This document shows, in pieces, positions 16,920 to 25,501 of a stretch of DNA of 64,000 nt (the first letter of the stretch is position 1; the number at the start of each line of letters is the position of its first letter). A program made the translations under genes and the position numbers. The notes beneath the pieces were generated by a model. That model was not told the origin of the DNA. It saw nothing but the letters and a program-made list of their open reading frames with translations, and did not search any database. The stretch is from NCBI RefSeq assembly GCF_010499245.1, contig NZ_JAAGOW010000005.1:1116001-1180000 (forward strand), written 5' to 3'. This DNA comes from Variovorax sp. WS11. GTDB lineage: Bacteria; Pseudomonadota; Gammaproteobacteria; Burkholderiales; Burkholderiaceae_C.

Positions 16920-17411
16920 GGGGTGGCCGCATCTATTTTTCCGATGGTCTGCTGTTCGTGTAGCAAAACGCTGGCGACAAGGCGATCGCCCGGCGGACGG
17001 CGCGGGGACGGCAGACCTTCGGTGACGTCGGCTACGTCGACGCGGAAAGTAATCTGTACCTCACCGGCCGCAGGACGACGTGATCATCCGAGGCGGCGTG
17101 AACCCCTACTTGCAGGAGCTGGAGGCGGTGATCCGCACGGTGCCAGGCGTTTGGGATTGCGCATGGTGAGCATGCCTGACGAGCGCTTTGGTGAGGTGCC
17201 GCTTGCATTGGGCGAAGCGGCTCGCGGGTAGGATGCGGCGGTGCTGCTGGCCGACCTGCTTGCTGCCTGCGCCGCGTCAGTCGGCCGGTTCAAGCAACCG
17301 ATGCGCGTGAAGGACATGGACAAACTCCCGCGCTCACCGACTGGCAAGCTGTTGTGGCGCGTGCTGCGAGATCGCGGCAAAGCCTGCAATGCGGCAGCGC
17401 AGCCTTTCAGG
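16920..17411 (+). pseudogene. Decayed C-terminal part of an acyl-CoA ligase
   Basis: Joining the three forward frames gives recognisable ANL C-terminal text: GRIYFSDGLLFV then a stop, AGDKAIARRTARG, QTFGDVGYVDAESNLYLTGR, a frameshift, DDVIIRGGVNPYLQELEAVI, another shift, SMPDERFGEVPLAL, a stop, and finally LPRSPTGKLLWRVLRDRG with the catalytic-loop Lys. Several stops and shifts show it is dead. Its 5' part is missing at the IS side. It lies between the IS and the convergent second nitroreductase. Confidence 0.8.
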
Positions 17412-18098
17412 TCAATCCACCCAGTGCACCACCTGGGAGGCCGGCGCCCGGGAAGTCCGGAACGAATTCGCCGGATGCGTCGAGTCCTCATACCCGAAGG
17501 AAATCCCGCAAACCACCTTTCGGTCGTTGACGAGCGATAACTGCTGGCGCCAGAACGCCGAATGCGACGCCAACGCGGCTTGCGCGATGGACGCGACGCC
17601 TAACGCGCGCGCGGCAAGCATGAAATTGGCCACGTACGCTCCGCAGTCGATGGTGCCGTACGTGCCCAGCGGTGCGTCGCTGGTGATGATCGCCACGTGT
17701 GGGGCGCCGAAGAAGCGGAAGTTCTCCAGGCGTTGGCGGTCGGCACCGGGCTTGTCACCGCGCACGACACCGGTGGCCTGGTACAACTGCCAGCCGCACT
17801 CGCGGCGGCGTTCCAGCGACAGACCGACGTACGCTTCCGGAAATTGGAGGTCGGGCTGCGGCTCGTGGGTGGCCACGTGCGCCAGCAATTCTTCGCGAGT
17901 CCGGCGGGTGGCGGCGGCGGACAGCACATGGGCTTGCCACGGCTGCGAGTTGCACCAGGAGGCCGTTCGCTGCGCCAGTGCGAGGATGCGATCGATGGTG
18001 GCACGCGGCACGGACTGTGGCAGGTACCCCCGGCAACTGTAGCGCTCGTCGAGCAAGCTGGCGAGCACGCTCGCGCGATTCGGCGTGATGTCGTTCAT
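17412..18098 (-). CDS. Nitroreductase family flavoprotein (copy 2)
   Basis: 228 aa, paralogue of the protein at 13763. Shared blocks include ERYSCRGYLPQSVPRATIDRIL, RTASWCNSQPWQAHV, ENFRFFGAPHVAIITSDAPLGTYGTIDCG and VCGISFGYEDSTHPANSFRTSRAP. It overlaps the upstream DUF35 gene by 4 bp and ends the operon GntR - thiolase-like - DUF35 - nitroreductase. Linkage of a nitroreductase to both CoA operons suggests a shared reductive step on related intermediates (inference). Confidence 0.9.
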   Translation of the reverse strand: MNDITPNRASVLASLLDERYSCRGYLPQSVPRATIDRILALAQRTASWCNSQPWQAHVLSAAATRRTREELLAHVATHEPQPDLQFPEAYVGLSLERRRECGWQLYQATGVVRGDKPGADRQRLENFRFFGAPHVAIITSDAPLGTYGTIDCGAYVANFMLAARALGVASIAQAALASHSAFWRQQLSLVNDRKVVCGISFGYEDSTHPANSFRTSRAPASQVVHWVD

Positions 18099-18520
18099 GC
18101 CAGTACCTTCCCCGCGAAAAGCGGCCCGTCGTCATGCTGGAGCACGATCATCTGGATGGCTGCGCCTATTGCCACTTCGCCCGAGGATGGTGCTACTAGG
18201 CGGCAGGCGATGCGCAGCCCATCTTCGAGGTCCACGATGCCAAGTGCGTACGGGGCTTCCGGCGCGAACGCGGTGGGGGCCGCATGTACGCGGGTCCAGG
18301 AATACAAGCGTCCCGTGCTTGCGAAGGGCACCCACGCCTGCTCGCACTTCCAGCAATGCGGACAGACCGACTTCGGGGGAAAGGTCTGCTTGTCGCACGC
18401 GCGGCATCGCGTGGTGATCCAGTCTCCTTGTGCCAGAGCTTCCCAGAAGGTCTGGCTGAAGGTCGACAGCCGAGGCGGGTACGACCGACTGCCGGCCGTT
18501 CGAACGATCTCGAGGCTCAT
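18095..18520 (-). CDS. DUF35 zinc-ribbon/OB-fold protein, partner of thiolase-like protein
   Basis: 141 aa. The zinc ribbon is TTRCRACDKQTFPPKSVCPHC (two CxxC pairs, residues about 37-57), preceded by the helical FSQTFWEALAQGDW and followed by an OB fold starting GRLYSWTRVHAAP. DUF35 proteins form tight complexes with thiolase-fold enzymes, for instance the Ltp2/ChsH2 retro-aldolase of steroid side-chain breakdown. The start at 18520 overlaps the stop of the thiolase-like gene by ATGA, so 1:1 synthesis is expected. A longer start at 18550 would intrude into that gene. Confidence 0.9.
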   Translation of the reverse strand: MSLEIVRTAGSRSYPPRLSTFSQTFWEALAQGDWITTRCRACDKQTFPPKSVCPHCWKCEQAWVPFASTGRLYSWTRVHAAPTAFAPEAPYALGIVDLEDGLRIACRLVAPSSGEVAIGAAIQMIVLQHDDGPLFAGKVLA

Positions 18521-19710
18521 CGAACTGCCTCCAGGACGTGCGCGAGGCATGCGTTGTAATTGCCGAGCTCACCGGTCGAAATTCCGAAGCGTGCATCGGG
18601 CACCTGCCGATTGCCGGCACGCCCGCGCAACTGATCGGCCAGCTCGACGAAGTTGTACAGCGAGGTGACGTACGAAGGATGACCGCGCGACGTGAGGCCA
18701 CCGGATGTGGAGATCGGGATGCGTCCGCCCAGCCGGGTCTCTCCTTCCGTCGCGGCGGCCGCTCCGCGCCCCGTCGGGACGAGCCCCAGCGCCTCGCTCA
18801 CCAGCACTTCGACGATCGTGCAGGGCGCATACACCTCCGCCAGGTCCAGGTCAGACGCGCCGATGCCAGCTTCGCGGTAAGCCGCCATCGACGCTTCTCG
18901 CGCTGCGGTGAAGCCGATCATGTCTTTCGGACAGTCATCGATCTGGTGGGAACCGTCGTGACAGAACCCGCGCCCACGGAACAGGACATAGGGCCGGTTC
19001 AAGGATCGTGCGACCTCCTCAGACGCAAGCACCAGGCATGCCGCTCCGTCGCCCCGTGGCGGGACCTCGTACAACCCGAGCGGCTCCACAATCGGCCGCT
19101 GGCCGACGACCTCTTCGAGCGTGATTGGCTTGCGGTACTGCGCGAGCGGGTTGAGCGACGCATGGAAGCGGTTCTTCACGGCCACGCTGGCCAATTGCTC
19201 CCGGGTGGCGCCGTGCTCGTGCATGTAGCGCATGGCGTCCATCGCATACCAGGAGATCGGCGTGAATCCCGCCGAGGTCTGGAAGTCTACGTCGCCCGTC
19301 GTGCGCATGCTGCTCATGGCGTGCTCGGCAGCGCTCACCGCAGACTCCATGTTGATGCCGAGCGCGAGAGCAACGTCGGCGCGGCCGAGGATGATGTCAT
19401 TGCAGGCCTGGTCGATGGCGAGCGCCGCGGTCATTCCATTGCCCATGACCTCCAGGACGGAGCCGCGGCAGGCCAGCCGCAACTGCGAGATCACGAAGGT
19501 GTGCAAGTATTTCTGGCGCGTGTAGGGTCGCGGCAGCGTGAAGACGGCGCTGCCGATGTCACGCTTTTCCACGCCCGCATCGGCCACGGCCTCCGCGACC
19601 AGCTTGACCAGGATCTCATGCTCGAGGGCTTGCAGCGCCTCGTCATCGGCCGTCTGGTGACGCCCTACCGGTATGGCGCTGGCGCCCACGATGGCGACAC
19701 GGCGCGTCAT
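18517..19710 (-). CDS. Thiolase-like protein lacking the nucleophile cysteine (candidate retro-aldolase)
   Basis: 397 aa, SCP2/lipid-transfer branch of the thiolase fold. The N terminus is RRVAIVGASAIPVGRH. Where thiolases have C-A-S-G the sequence reads LEVMGNGMTAALAIDQA, so the acyl-accepting Cys is absent. The GHP motif is present in GGLTSRGHPSYVTSLY, and the C-terminal block reads STGELGNYNACLAHVLEA, with Tyr where thiolases have a glycine-rich turn. Loss of Cys plus an overlapping DUF35 gene is the pattern of Ltp2-type aldolases. Start at 19710 overlaps the GntR stop. Classical thiolysis is unlikely. Confidence 0.85.
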   Translation of the reverse strand: MTRRVAIVGASAIPVGRHQTADDEALQALEHEILVKLVAEAVADAGVEKRDIGSAVFTLPRPYTRQKYLHTFVISQLRLACRGSVLEVMGNGMTAALAIDQACNDIILGRADVALALGINMESAVSAAEHAMSSMRTTGDVDFQTSAGFTPISWYAMDAMRYMHEHGATREQLASVAVKNRFHASLNPLAQYRKPITLEEVVGQRPIVEPLGLYEVPPRGDGAACLVLASEEVARSLNRPYVLFRGRGFCHDGSHQIDDCPKDMIGFTAAREASMAAYREAGIGASDLDLAEVYAPCTIVEVLVSEALGLVPTGRGAAAATEGETRLGGRIPISTSGGLTSRGHPSYVTSLYNFVELADQLRGRAGNRQVPDARFGISTGELGNYNACLAHVLEAVR

Positions 19711-20492
19711 GTCGCACCTCGCGCGCGGTCTTCCCACAGAACCATGTACTGCTTGTGCAGCCGTTGCAAGGTCTTCGTCATCTCCGCGATTGCGGCTCCG
19801 GCATCGCGCGCGCGCAGCTGCTTGAGCAGCCGGCGACGCGACGGCAGCACGAAATCGTTCTCGCTCGGCCCGATAGTGCGCACGAACAGGCGCACGATCT
19901 CCATGATGCCCTCCATGTTGGCGATGTAGATCGGGTTGCGCGTACTGCGTGCGAGCAGCATATGAAACTCCTGGTGCACGCGCGTGCGCTCGTCGAAGTC
20001 TCCGGCGGCGTCTGCCTTCGCGGCCCGGGCGACGTTGTCTTCCAGCGCCTGCAAGTCATCCTCGGTCATCCGGTCGCAGGCGGAGCGGACCACGATCTCG
20101 CTGATGCCGATGCGCGCCTCGGTAAGGTGGCGCGGGTCGATCGCGCCCAGGAAGTAGAGGTCGATCAACCCCTTGGCGATCACCTCCGAGCCGCCGCTGC
20201 GCACGAACGCGCCGCCGGCGGCGCCCTTGCGCAATTCGATCATGCCGGCAAGCTCGAGCGCACGAAACGCCTCGCGTAGCGTGCCTCGGCCCACGTTGAA
20301 GCGAGCGGAGAGGTCGCGCTCGGCCGGAAGCCGGTCGCCCGGCTTCAGCTTTCCTTCGACGATCAGTGCGCGGATCTGCGCCGCGATGCCCTCGAAGGCG
20401 CGCTGCGGGGAGATCGGCACGATAGTCCATTCGGACAGCGCCGCTGTTTTGTCTGTGTCCATGGCCGGCATCTTGCCCGCGAGATCTGTCAT
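19707..20492 (-). CDS. GntR family transcriptional regulator, FadR subfamily
   Basis: 261 aa. The winged helix spans AFEGIAAQIRALIVEGKLKPGDRLPAERDLSARFNVGRGTLREAFRALE, and an all-helical FCD-type ligand domain follows. Start 20492 was chosen over distant upstream starts that run through the divergent ligase gene. It heads the minus operon and is divergent from the ligase at 20560. The gap holds TGGTTTGACCA, a perfect FadR-type site, so it probably represses both directions and responds to an acid or CoA ester. Confidence 0.9.
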   Translation of the reverse strand: MTDLAGKMPAMDTDKTAALSEWTIVPISPQRAFEGIAAQIRALIVEGKLKPGDRLPAERDLSARFNVGRGTLREAFRALELAGMIELRKGAAGGAFVRSGGSEVIAKGLIDLYFLGAIDPRHLTEARIGISEIVVRSACDRMTEDDLQALEDNVARAAKADAAGDFDERTRVHQEFHMLLARSTRNPIYIANMEGIMEIVRLFVRTIGPSENDFVLPSRRRLLKQLRARDAGAAIAEMTKTLQRLHKQYMVLWEDRARGAT

Positions 20493-20526
20493 CGGAAAGC
20501 CTTCGGATTGAATGGTCTTTGGATTG

Positions 20527-20541
20527 AATGGTTTGACCATT
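20527..20541. promoter_or_regulatory. FadR/GntR-type operator
   Basis: AATGG-TTTGA-CCATT is a perfect palindrome whose core TGGTTTGACCA matches the FadR-subfamily pattern TNGTNNNACNA. It lies 35 bp upstream of the GntR start (minus) and 18 bp upstream of the ligase start (plus). A direct repeat GGATTGAATGGT at 20506 and 20521 partly overlaps it and may give a second, weaker contact. Confidence 0.7.
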
Positions 20542-20559
20542 GTACATATAGTCCAGGCC

Positions 20560-22212
20560 ATGAACAAGCAACCGATTCCTGGAGACACCTTCGACGCCTC
20601 CGCCTGGCCCCTGCGCCAGCTCACTCTGCCGCGGGGGCTCGCCCAGCAGGCCCTGGCACGGCCCGACAAGGTCTTCCTGACCGAACTGGCGACTGGCCGG
20701 ACTTTCACCTATGGATCTCTCGATGCCTGGACCACCCGGTTGGCACAAGGCCTGCATGCGATCGGAGTCGCCCGCGCCGGCCATGTCGGCGTGCTGATGG
20801 AGAACTCCGCCGAGCACCTCGCGCTGTTTTTCGCGCTCGGCAAGGTGGGAGCCGTGTCCGTACCGATCAACACCGCGGCCCGTGGCGAGCTCCTCCACTA
20901 CTACGTCAGCCATGCGGAGTGCAGCTCTGCGATCGTGGACGCGGCGCTGTTGCCGCGACTGGCGGAAGTGCTGCCGCAGCTGCCCCTGCTCAAGCGCGTG
21001 CTCGTCGTGGGCCAACTCGAAGAAGCGATCCCGCTGCCCGCCGGGCTCCAGGTCTTTGCGCTCGACGCGCTCGCAGGCGCCGGCGGCACGGCCGATCCGC
21101 TGCCCTGTATCGACTGTCACGAACTGCTGCTGCTGGCGTTCACCTCGGGTACCACCGGTCCCTCGAAGGCCAGCATGCTCAGCCATGCGGCGGCACTGAC
21201 CTATGGCACGGGCGCCGCGCAGGCACAGCGTTATCGCGCGTCCGACGTTTTCTATGTCTGCCTGCCACTGTTCCACAACAACGCGCTACTCGCCGCCGTG
21301 ATCTCTGCGCTGGTGTGCGGCGGCTCGGTGGTCCTCTCCCCTCGCTTCTCCGTATCGCGCTTCTGGGGCGAGATCCGTCAGACACGCGCCACCGTCACGA
21401 ACCTCCTGGGTGCCATGACCAGCTTCCTGTGGAGCGCCGCCCCGTCACCTGCGGATGCCGACCACCAGCTCCGACTGGTCAGCATGGCGCCGGTGCCGAA
21501 GCACGCGCGCGAGTTCGAGCAACGCTTCGGTTTGAGCGTGATGAGCAACTACGGGCTGTCCGACTTCGGAATGGCGACCTCGTTCACGGACCGGGACCCC
21601 AAGGAAAAGCTGGGCTCGATCGGGCGGCCGCGCAGCGGCATGCAGGTGCGCATCGCAGACGACGACGACTTCGAGGTGCCCGACGGCCAACCCGGCGAAA
21701 TCCTGCTCCGCGCGGAGGAGCCGTGGCGCGCCGCGACCGGCTATTTCCGAATGCCCGAGGCCACGCTGGCGGCTCATCGCAACCAGTGGTTCCACACGGG
21801 CGACCGAGGCATGCGCGATGCAGACGGCTATTTCTGGTTCGTGGACCGCAAGAAGGACTGTATCCGGCGTCGCGGCGAAAACATCTCAGCCTTCGAGGTC
21901 GAGCAGATCCTGATGCGGCACCCCGCAGTGGCGCACGCGGCGGTGGTTCCCGTGACGACCGCGACCAACGACGAAGAGGTCGCCGCTGTCATCGTGCGTC
22001 ACGAAGGGGTCCCGGTGCAACCGGCGGAGCTTGTGGAGCACTGTCGCCTGAACATGGCGTACTTCATGGTGCCGCGCTACCTGCAGTTTCGCGACGCGCT
22101 TCCCACGACCGCTAGTAGGAAGGTGGAAAAGTTCCGGCTGAAGGAAGAACTCCAACGCGACATCGCCCAAGCCTGGGACCGCGAGGCGGCGGGCATCGCC
22201 GTCACCCGCTGA
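20560..22212 (+). CDS. AMP-dependent acyl-CoA ligase
   Basis: 550 aa ANL-family enzyme, CaiC-like. Motifs: AFTSGTTGPSKASMLSH (about residue 190), NYGLSDFGMATSF (about 330), WFHTGDRGMRDADGYFWFVDRKKDCIRRRGENISAFEVE and the terminal Lys in TASRKVEKFRL. It forms the CoA ester of the acid handled by this divergon. Start 20560 sits right after the operator; a start at 20512 would run across the promoter. The next gene, a Bug receptor, follows after 41 bp with AAGGAG upstream. Confidence 0.93.
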   Translation: MNKQPIPGDTFDASAWPLRQLTLPRGLAQQALARPDKVFLTELATGRTFTYGSLDAWTTRLAQGLHAIGVARAGHVGVLMENSAEHLALFFALGKVGAVSVPINTAARGELLHYYVSHAECSSAIVDAALLPRLAEVLPQLPLLKRVLVVGQLEEAIPLPAGLQVFALDALAGAGGTADPLPCIDCHELLLLAFTSGTTGPSKASMLSHAAALTYGTGAAQAQRYRASDVFYVCLPLFHNNALLAAVISALVCGGSVVLSPRFSVSRFWGEIRQTRATVTNLLGAMTSFLWSAAPSPADADHQLRLVSMAPVPKHAREFEQRFGLSVMSNYGLSDFGMATSFTDRDPKEKLGSIGRPRSGMQVRIADDDDFEVPDGQPGEILLRAEEPWRAATGYFRMPEATLAAHRNQWFHTGDRGMRDADGYFWFVDRKKDCIRRRGENISAFEVEQILMRHPAVAHAAVVPVTTATNDEEVAAVIVRHEGVPVQPAELVEHCRLNMAYFMVPRYLQFRDALPTTASRKVEKFRLKEELQRDIAQAWDREAAGIAVTR

Positions 22213-22253
22213 CGCATCTCTTTCCCCGCATTGATCCGAAGGAGCACACCCCA

Positions 22254-23252
22254 ATGCCTCACCCTCTTGCCACCGCACTGCGCCGCCGCACTGTGCTCGG
22301 CCTCGGCGCAAGCTTGGCCGCCAGCGCCGCTATTCCGGCGTTTGCACAGGCCTACCCCAGCCGCCCCATCAAGTTCATCGTTCCCTACGCCGCAGGCGGC
22401 GGCACGGACTTGCTCATCCGGGCACTGCAGGACCCGCTCTCGAAGTCGCTCGGCCAACCAGTCATCGTCGACAACAGGTCGGGCGCCGCCGGAGCCATTG
22501 GCGCCCGCGAAGTGGCGCGCGCCGCGCCGGACGGCTACACGTTCCTGGTAAGCAACAATGGCCCCAGCATCATCGTCCCATTGCTGCAGAAGGAAGCCGG
22601 CTACGACCCGATCAAGGACTTCACGCCCGTCACGACGATCGCCACGGCGCCGATCGTGCTGGTCGCACATTCTTCGGTGCCGGCCGCCGACGTAAGGAAG
22701 TTCATCGACTGGGCGCGGACCGAGCCGCAGGGCGTGGCCTATGCCTCGGCCGGGGTCGGCTCCATCGGGCACCTCGCCGCCGAACAGTTCGCCAAGGTGA
22801 CTAACCTGAAATTCGTGCACGTCCCCTACCGCGGCCAGGCACCTACGATCGCGGCGGTGCTGGCCGGCGAGTCGCCGATCGGCTTTACCAGCGCATCGGA
22901 CGCACTGCTCGCGCACCTCCAGGCAGGCAAGATTCGCCTTCTTGGCATCGGCTCGGAGCAGCCCTCCGCGCTGATTCCCGGTGGCATTCCCATCGGGGCC
23001 TCTGTGCCCGGCTACCGCGCCGACTTCTGGCAGGGCATCCTGGCGCCGGCCAAGACGCCGGATGCGATCGTCGCCAAGGTGCACGACGCGATCGTGGATG
23101 CGCTGAAGGTACCGGAGATGGAAGCGAGGTTCGCCCGCATGAGCTACAGCGCGACGCATGCCGCGCCTTCCCAGTTCGCCAAGTCGTTGGCCAGCGAAGT
23201 CGATGTCTGGAAAACACTGATCCGCGAGCGCGGCATTCGCGGCGAGAGCTGA
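22254..23252 (+). CDS. Bug/TctC family periplasmic tripartite-transporter receptor
   Basis: 332 aa. The N terminus has a twin-arginine-like signal (RRRTVLGLGASLAASAAIPAFA) with cleavage before QAYPSRPIKFIVPYAAGGGTD, the classical Bug opening. Further family text: PDGYTFLVSNNGPS and GTPDAI-like AKTPDAIVAKVHDAIVDALK. Bug proteins bind carboxylates; no TctA/TctB membrane genes are in the window, so it is an orphan receptor serving a remote permease or a signalling role. Lies between ligase and flavoprotein genes, 5 bp before the latter. Confidence 0.92.
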   Translation: MPHPLATALRRRTVLGLGASLAASAAIPAFAQAYPSRPIKFIVPYAAGGGTDLLIRALQDPLSKSLGQPVIVDNRSGAAGAIGAREVARAAPDGYTFLVSNNGPSIIVPLLQKEAGYDPIKDFTPVTTIATAPIVLVAHSSVPAADVRKFIDWARTEPQGVAYASAGVGSIGHLAAEQFAKVTNLKFVHVPYRGQAPTIAAVLAGESPIGFTSASDALLAHLQAGKIRLLGIGSEQPSALIPGGIPIGASVPGYRADFWQGILAPAKTPDAIVAKVHDAIVDALKVPEMEARFARMSYSATHAAPSQFAKSLASEVDVWKTLIRERGIRGES

Positions 23253-23257
23253 AACCT

Positions 23258-24976
23258 ATGAACCGCCTCGAATGCGATGTGCTCGTCGCAGGTGCCGGCG
23301 CGGGCGGCCTGTCGGCGGCCATTGCCTCGGCCAAGGAAGGGCTCGACGTGCTGGTGGTGGAGAAGGCGCCCGTGTTCGGCGGCACCACCGCCTTCAGCGG
23401 AGGCGTGCTGTGGATTCCGGGCAACCCACTGTGCCCGGCTGCGCAGCATGACACGCGCGCCGCCGCGCGTCGCTACCTCGTGCATGAGACGGGGGCGCAC
23501 TTCGATGCCGTGCACGTAGATGCCTTCCTCGAACACGGGCCGCGCATGGTCGAGTGGTTCGAGCGCGAAACCTGCGTGCAGTTCGTTCCGACGCTCTATC
23601 CGGACTACCACTGCGAGGCGCCAGGCGGCGCGGCAGTCGGCCGCTCCATCCTCGCCAAGCCGTTCGACATCCGCGCGCTGGGGGCCGATATGGACCGATT
23701 GCGCCCCCCGCTCGCTACCATCACGTTCATGGGAATGATGTTCAATTCCTCGAACGCGGACTTGAAGCATTTCTTTAACGTCACGCGCTCCCTCACCTCC
23801 TTTGCCTATGTGACGAAGCGCCTTGTCGGGCACCTGAAGGACCTGCTCGTCTACCGACGCGCGGTGCAGGTCACCAGCGGCAATGCGCTGGCAGCACGCC
23901 TCGCGAAGGCGGCGTTCGACGCGCGCGTGCCGATCTGGACCTCATCTCCAGTCAAGCAACTGCTGACGAATCAAGGCGTCGTCAGCGGCGCCGTGGTCGA
24001 GCGTGATGGCACGCCAATGGAGATTCATGCGCGGCATGGTGTTGTGCTGGCCTGCGGCGGATTCCCGCATGACGCGGAACGCACGGCAATGGCCTACCCG
24101 CACTTGCGGCGCGGCGGCGAGCACGTGTCGCCCGTGCCGGCCGCGAATACCGGCGACGGCATTCGCCTCGCGGAGTCGGCTGGCGCGAAGTTCGAGGCCC
24201 GGCTTGCCGCACCCGCGGCCTGGATGCCGGTGTCGAAGGTACCCAACGGCAATGGCGGCTACGGCGTATTCCCCCACCTGCTGGACCGGTACAAGCCCGG
24301 CGTTATCGGGGTCAACCGCAGCGGCCGACGATTCTGCAACGAATCGCGGTCGTACCACGATGTCGGATCTGCCATGATCGAGGATGCACAGGATCGCTCC
24401 GAAGCCGCGATGTGGCTCGTGTGCGACCAGCGTGCGCTCTCGCGCTATGGCCTGGGGTATGCCAAGCCGGCGCCCGTTCCGGTAGGCCCGTACGTGCGCA
24501 GTGGCTATCTGCAGCGAGGGAACACGATCGCGGAACTCGCGCGGAACGCTGGCATCGACGCGGAGGGCCTCGAACGGACCGTGCGCGAGTACAACGCCGC
24601 TGCGATGCGTGGCGAGGATCCGCAATTCGATCGAGGCCGCACCGCATTCAACCGCTACCTCGCCGATCCGGAGCAGCACCCCAACCCGTGTGTGGCTCCG
24701 CTCGTAAAGGGTCCCTTTTATGCGCTGCGCCTTTACATGGGTGACCTCGGTACGTTCGATGGCTTGCGCACGACCGTGGAGGGCCAGGTGCTCGACGCCG
24801 CCGGCCGTGCCGTCCAGGGCCTGTACGCCGTCGGCAACGACCGGGCCAGCGTGATGGGCGGCAACTATCCGGGCGCCGGCATCACACTTGGCCCGAACAT
24901 GACGTTCGGCTGGCTAACGGGACGCCACATCGCGCAGGCCGCGCGCGCTCGCAAGGAAGACCGCCATGTCGCTTGA
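23258..24976 (+). CDS. FAD-dependent oxidoreductase, 3-ketosteroid delta-1-dehydrogenase-like
   Basis: 572 aa, FAD_binding_2 family. The dinucleotide site is CDVLVAGAGAGGLSAAIASAKEG near the N terminus, with GGTTAFSGGVLWIPGN after it. The C terminus reads GGNYPGAGITLGPNMTFGWLTG; the Tyr and Gly of YPGxG match active-site positions described for 3-ketosteroid delta-1-dehydrogenases. The enzyme probably desaturates a cyclic ketone or related alicyclic substrate. It follows the Bug receptor by 5 bp. A fumarate-reductase-like role is less likely but not excluded. Confidence 0.88.
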   Translation: MNRLECDVLVAGAGAGGLSAAIASAKEGLDVLVVEKAPVFGGTTAFSGGVLWIPGNPLCPAAQHDTRAAARRYLVHETGAHFDAVHVDAFLEHGPRMVEWFERETCVQFVPTLYPDYHCEAPGGAAVGRSILAKPFDIRALGADMDRLRPPLATITFMGMMFNSSNADLKHFFNVTRSLTSFAYVTKRLVGHLKDLLVYRRAVQVTSGNALAARLAKAAFDARVPIWTSSPVKQLLTNQGVVSGAVVERDGTPMEIHARHGVVLACGGFPHDAERTAMAYPHLRRGGEHVSPVPAANTGDGIRLAESAGAKFEARLAAPAAWMPVSKVPNGNGGYGVFPHLLDRYKPGVIGVNRSGRRFCNESRSYHDVGSAMIEDAQDRSEAAMWLVCDQRALSRYGLGYAKPAPVPVGPYVRSGYLQRGNTIAELARNAGIDAEGLERTVREYNAAAMRGEDPQFDRGRTAFNRYLADPEQHPNPCVAPLVKGPFYALRLYMGDLGTFDGLRTTVEGQVLDAAGRAVQGLYAVGNDRASVMGGNYPGAGITLGPNMTFGWLTGRHIAQAARARKEDRHVA

Positions 24977-25007
24977 GTGCCCGCGGCTCAGCGGCAACCC
25001 GCATGCC

Positions 25008-25299
25008 GGGATCGTCACCACGGAGGCGGTGTTCGGCGCCTACGGCGCGATCGACTGCGGCGGCTAGGTCGGCAACTTCATGTTGGCTGCGCGCAGTCTC
25101 GGCGTGGCGACGATTGCCCAGGCCGCGCTCTCGTCGTGGCCGGACACCGTTCGTGAGCAACTCAGCCTGCACCACTGACAGGCTGGTGGTGTGCGGCATC
25201 CGTTGCGGCTTCGAGGATCCTTCGCATCCGCCGAACAAGTCCCGCACCACCACGCGCGCCCGTCCAGAGGTGGAGAGCGTCGTCGAGTGGCTGGAGTGA
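25008..25299 (+). pseudogene. Nitroreductase C-terminal remnant (copy 3)
   Basis: The DNA closely matches the 3' half of the nitroreductase at 13763 (14160-14440). The Trp codon of GGWVGN has become TAG (GGC GGC TAG), an insertion shifts the frame near CACCACTGACAGG, and the 5' half is missing. Similarity continues past the stop into the spacer (GCGGTGGTGCTGATGGTG against GCGGCGGTGCTGGTAATG), so a block rather than just a gene was duplicated. It sits directly after the flavoprotein gene. Confidence 0.85.
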
Positions 25300-25501
25300 A
25301 CGGGGGGCAGGGCGGCGTGATCGCCCTTCGGTGGCACGGGGCATTCCTCCATGCGGCGGTGCTGGTAATGGTCTTGGGCAGCCTTTGGTTCGATGCGCAT
25401 GCCTCGTTGGCGGGCTGGGGGCTCGCGTCGGAGAAGATCGACGACTCTGGTGGAGGCGCGCACCCTCGTCTGAGCCCTTGCGGTCCGACCGAGTGTCCCG
25501 C

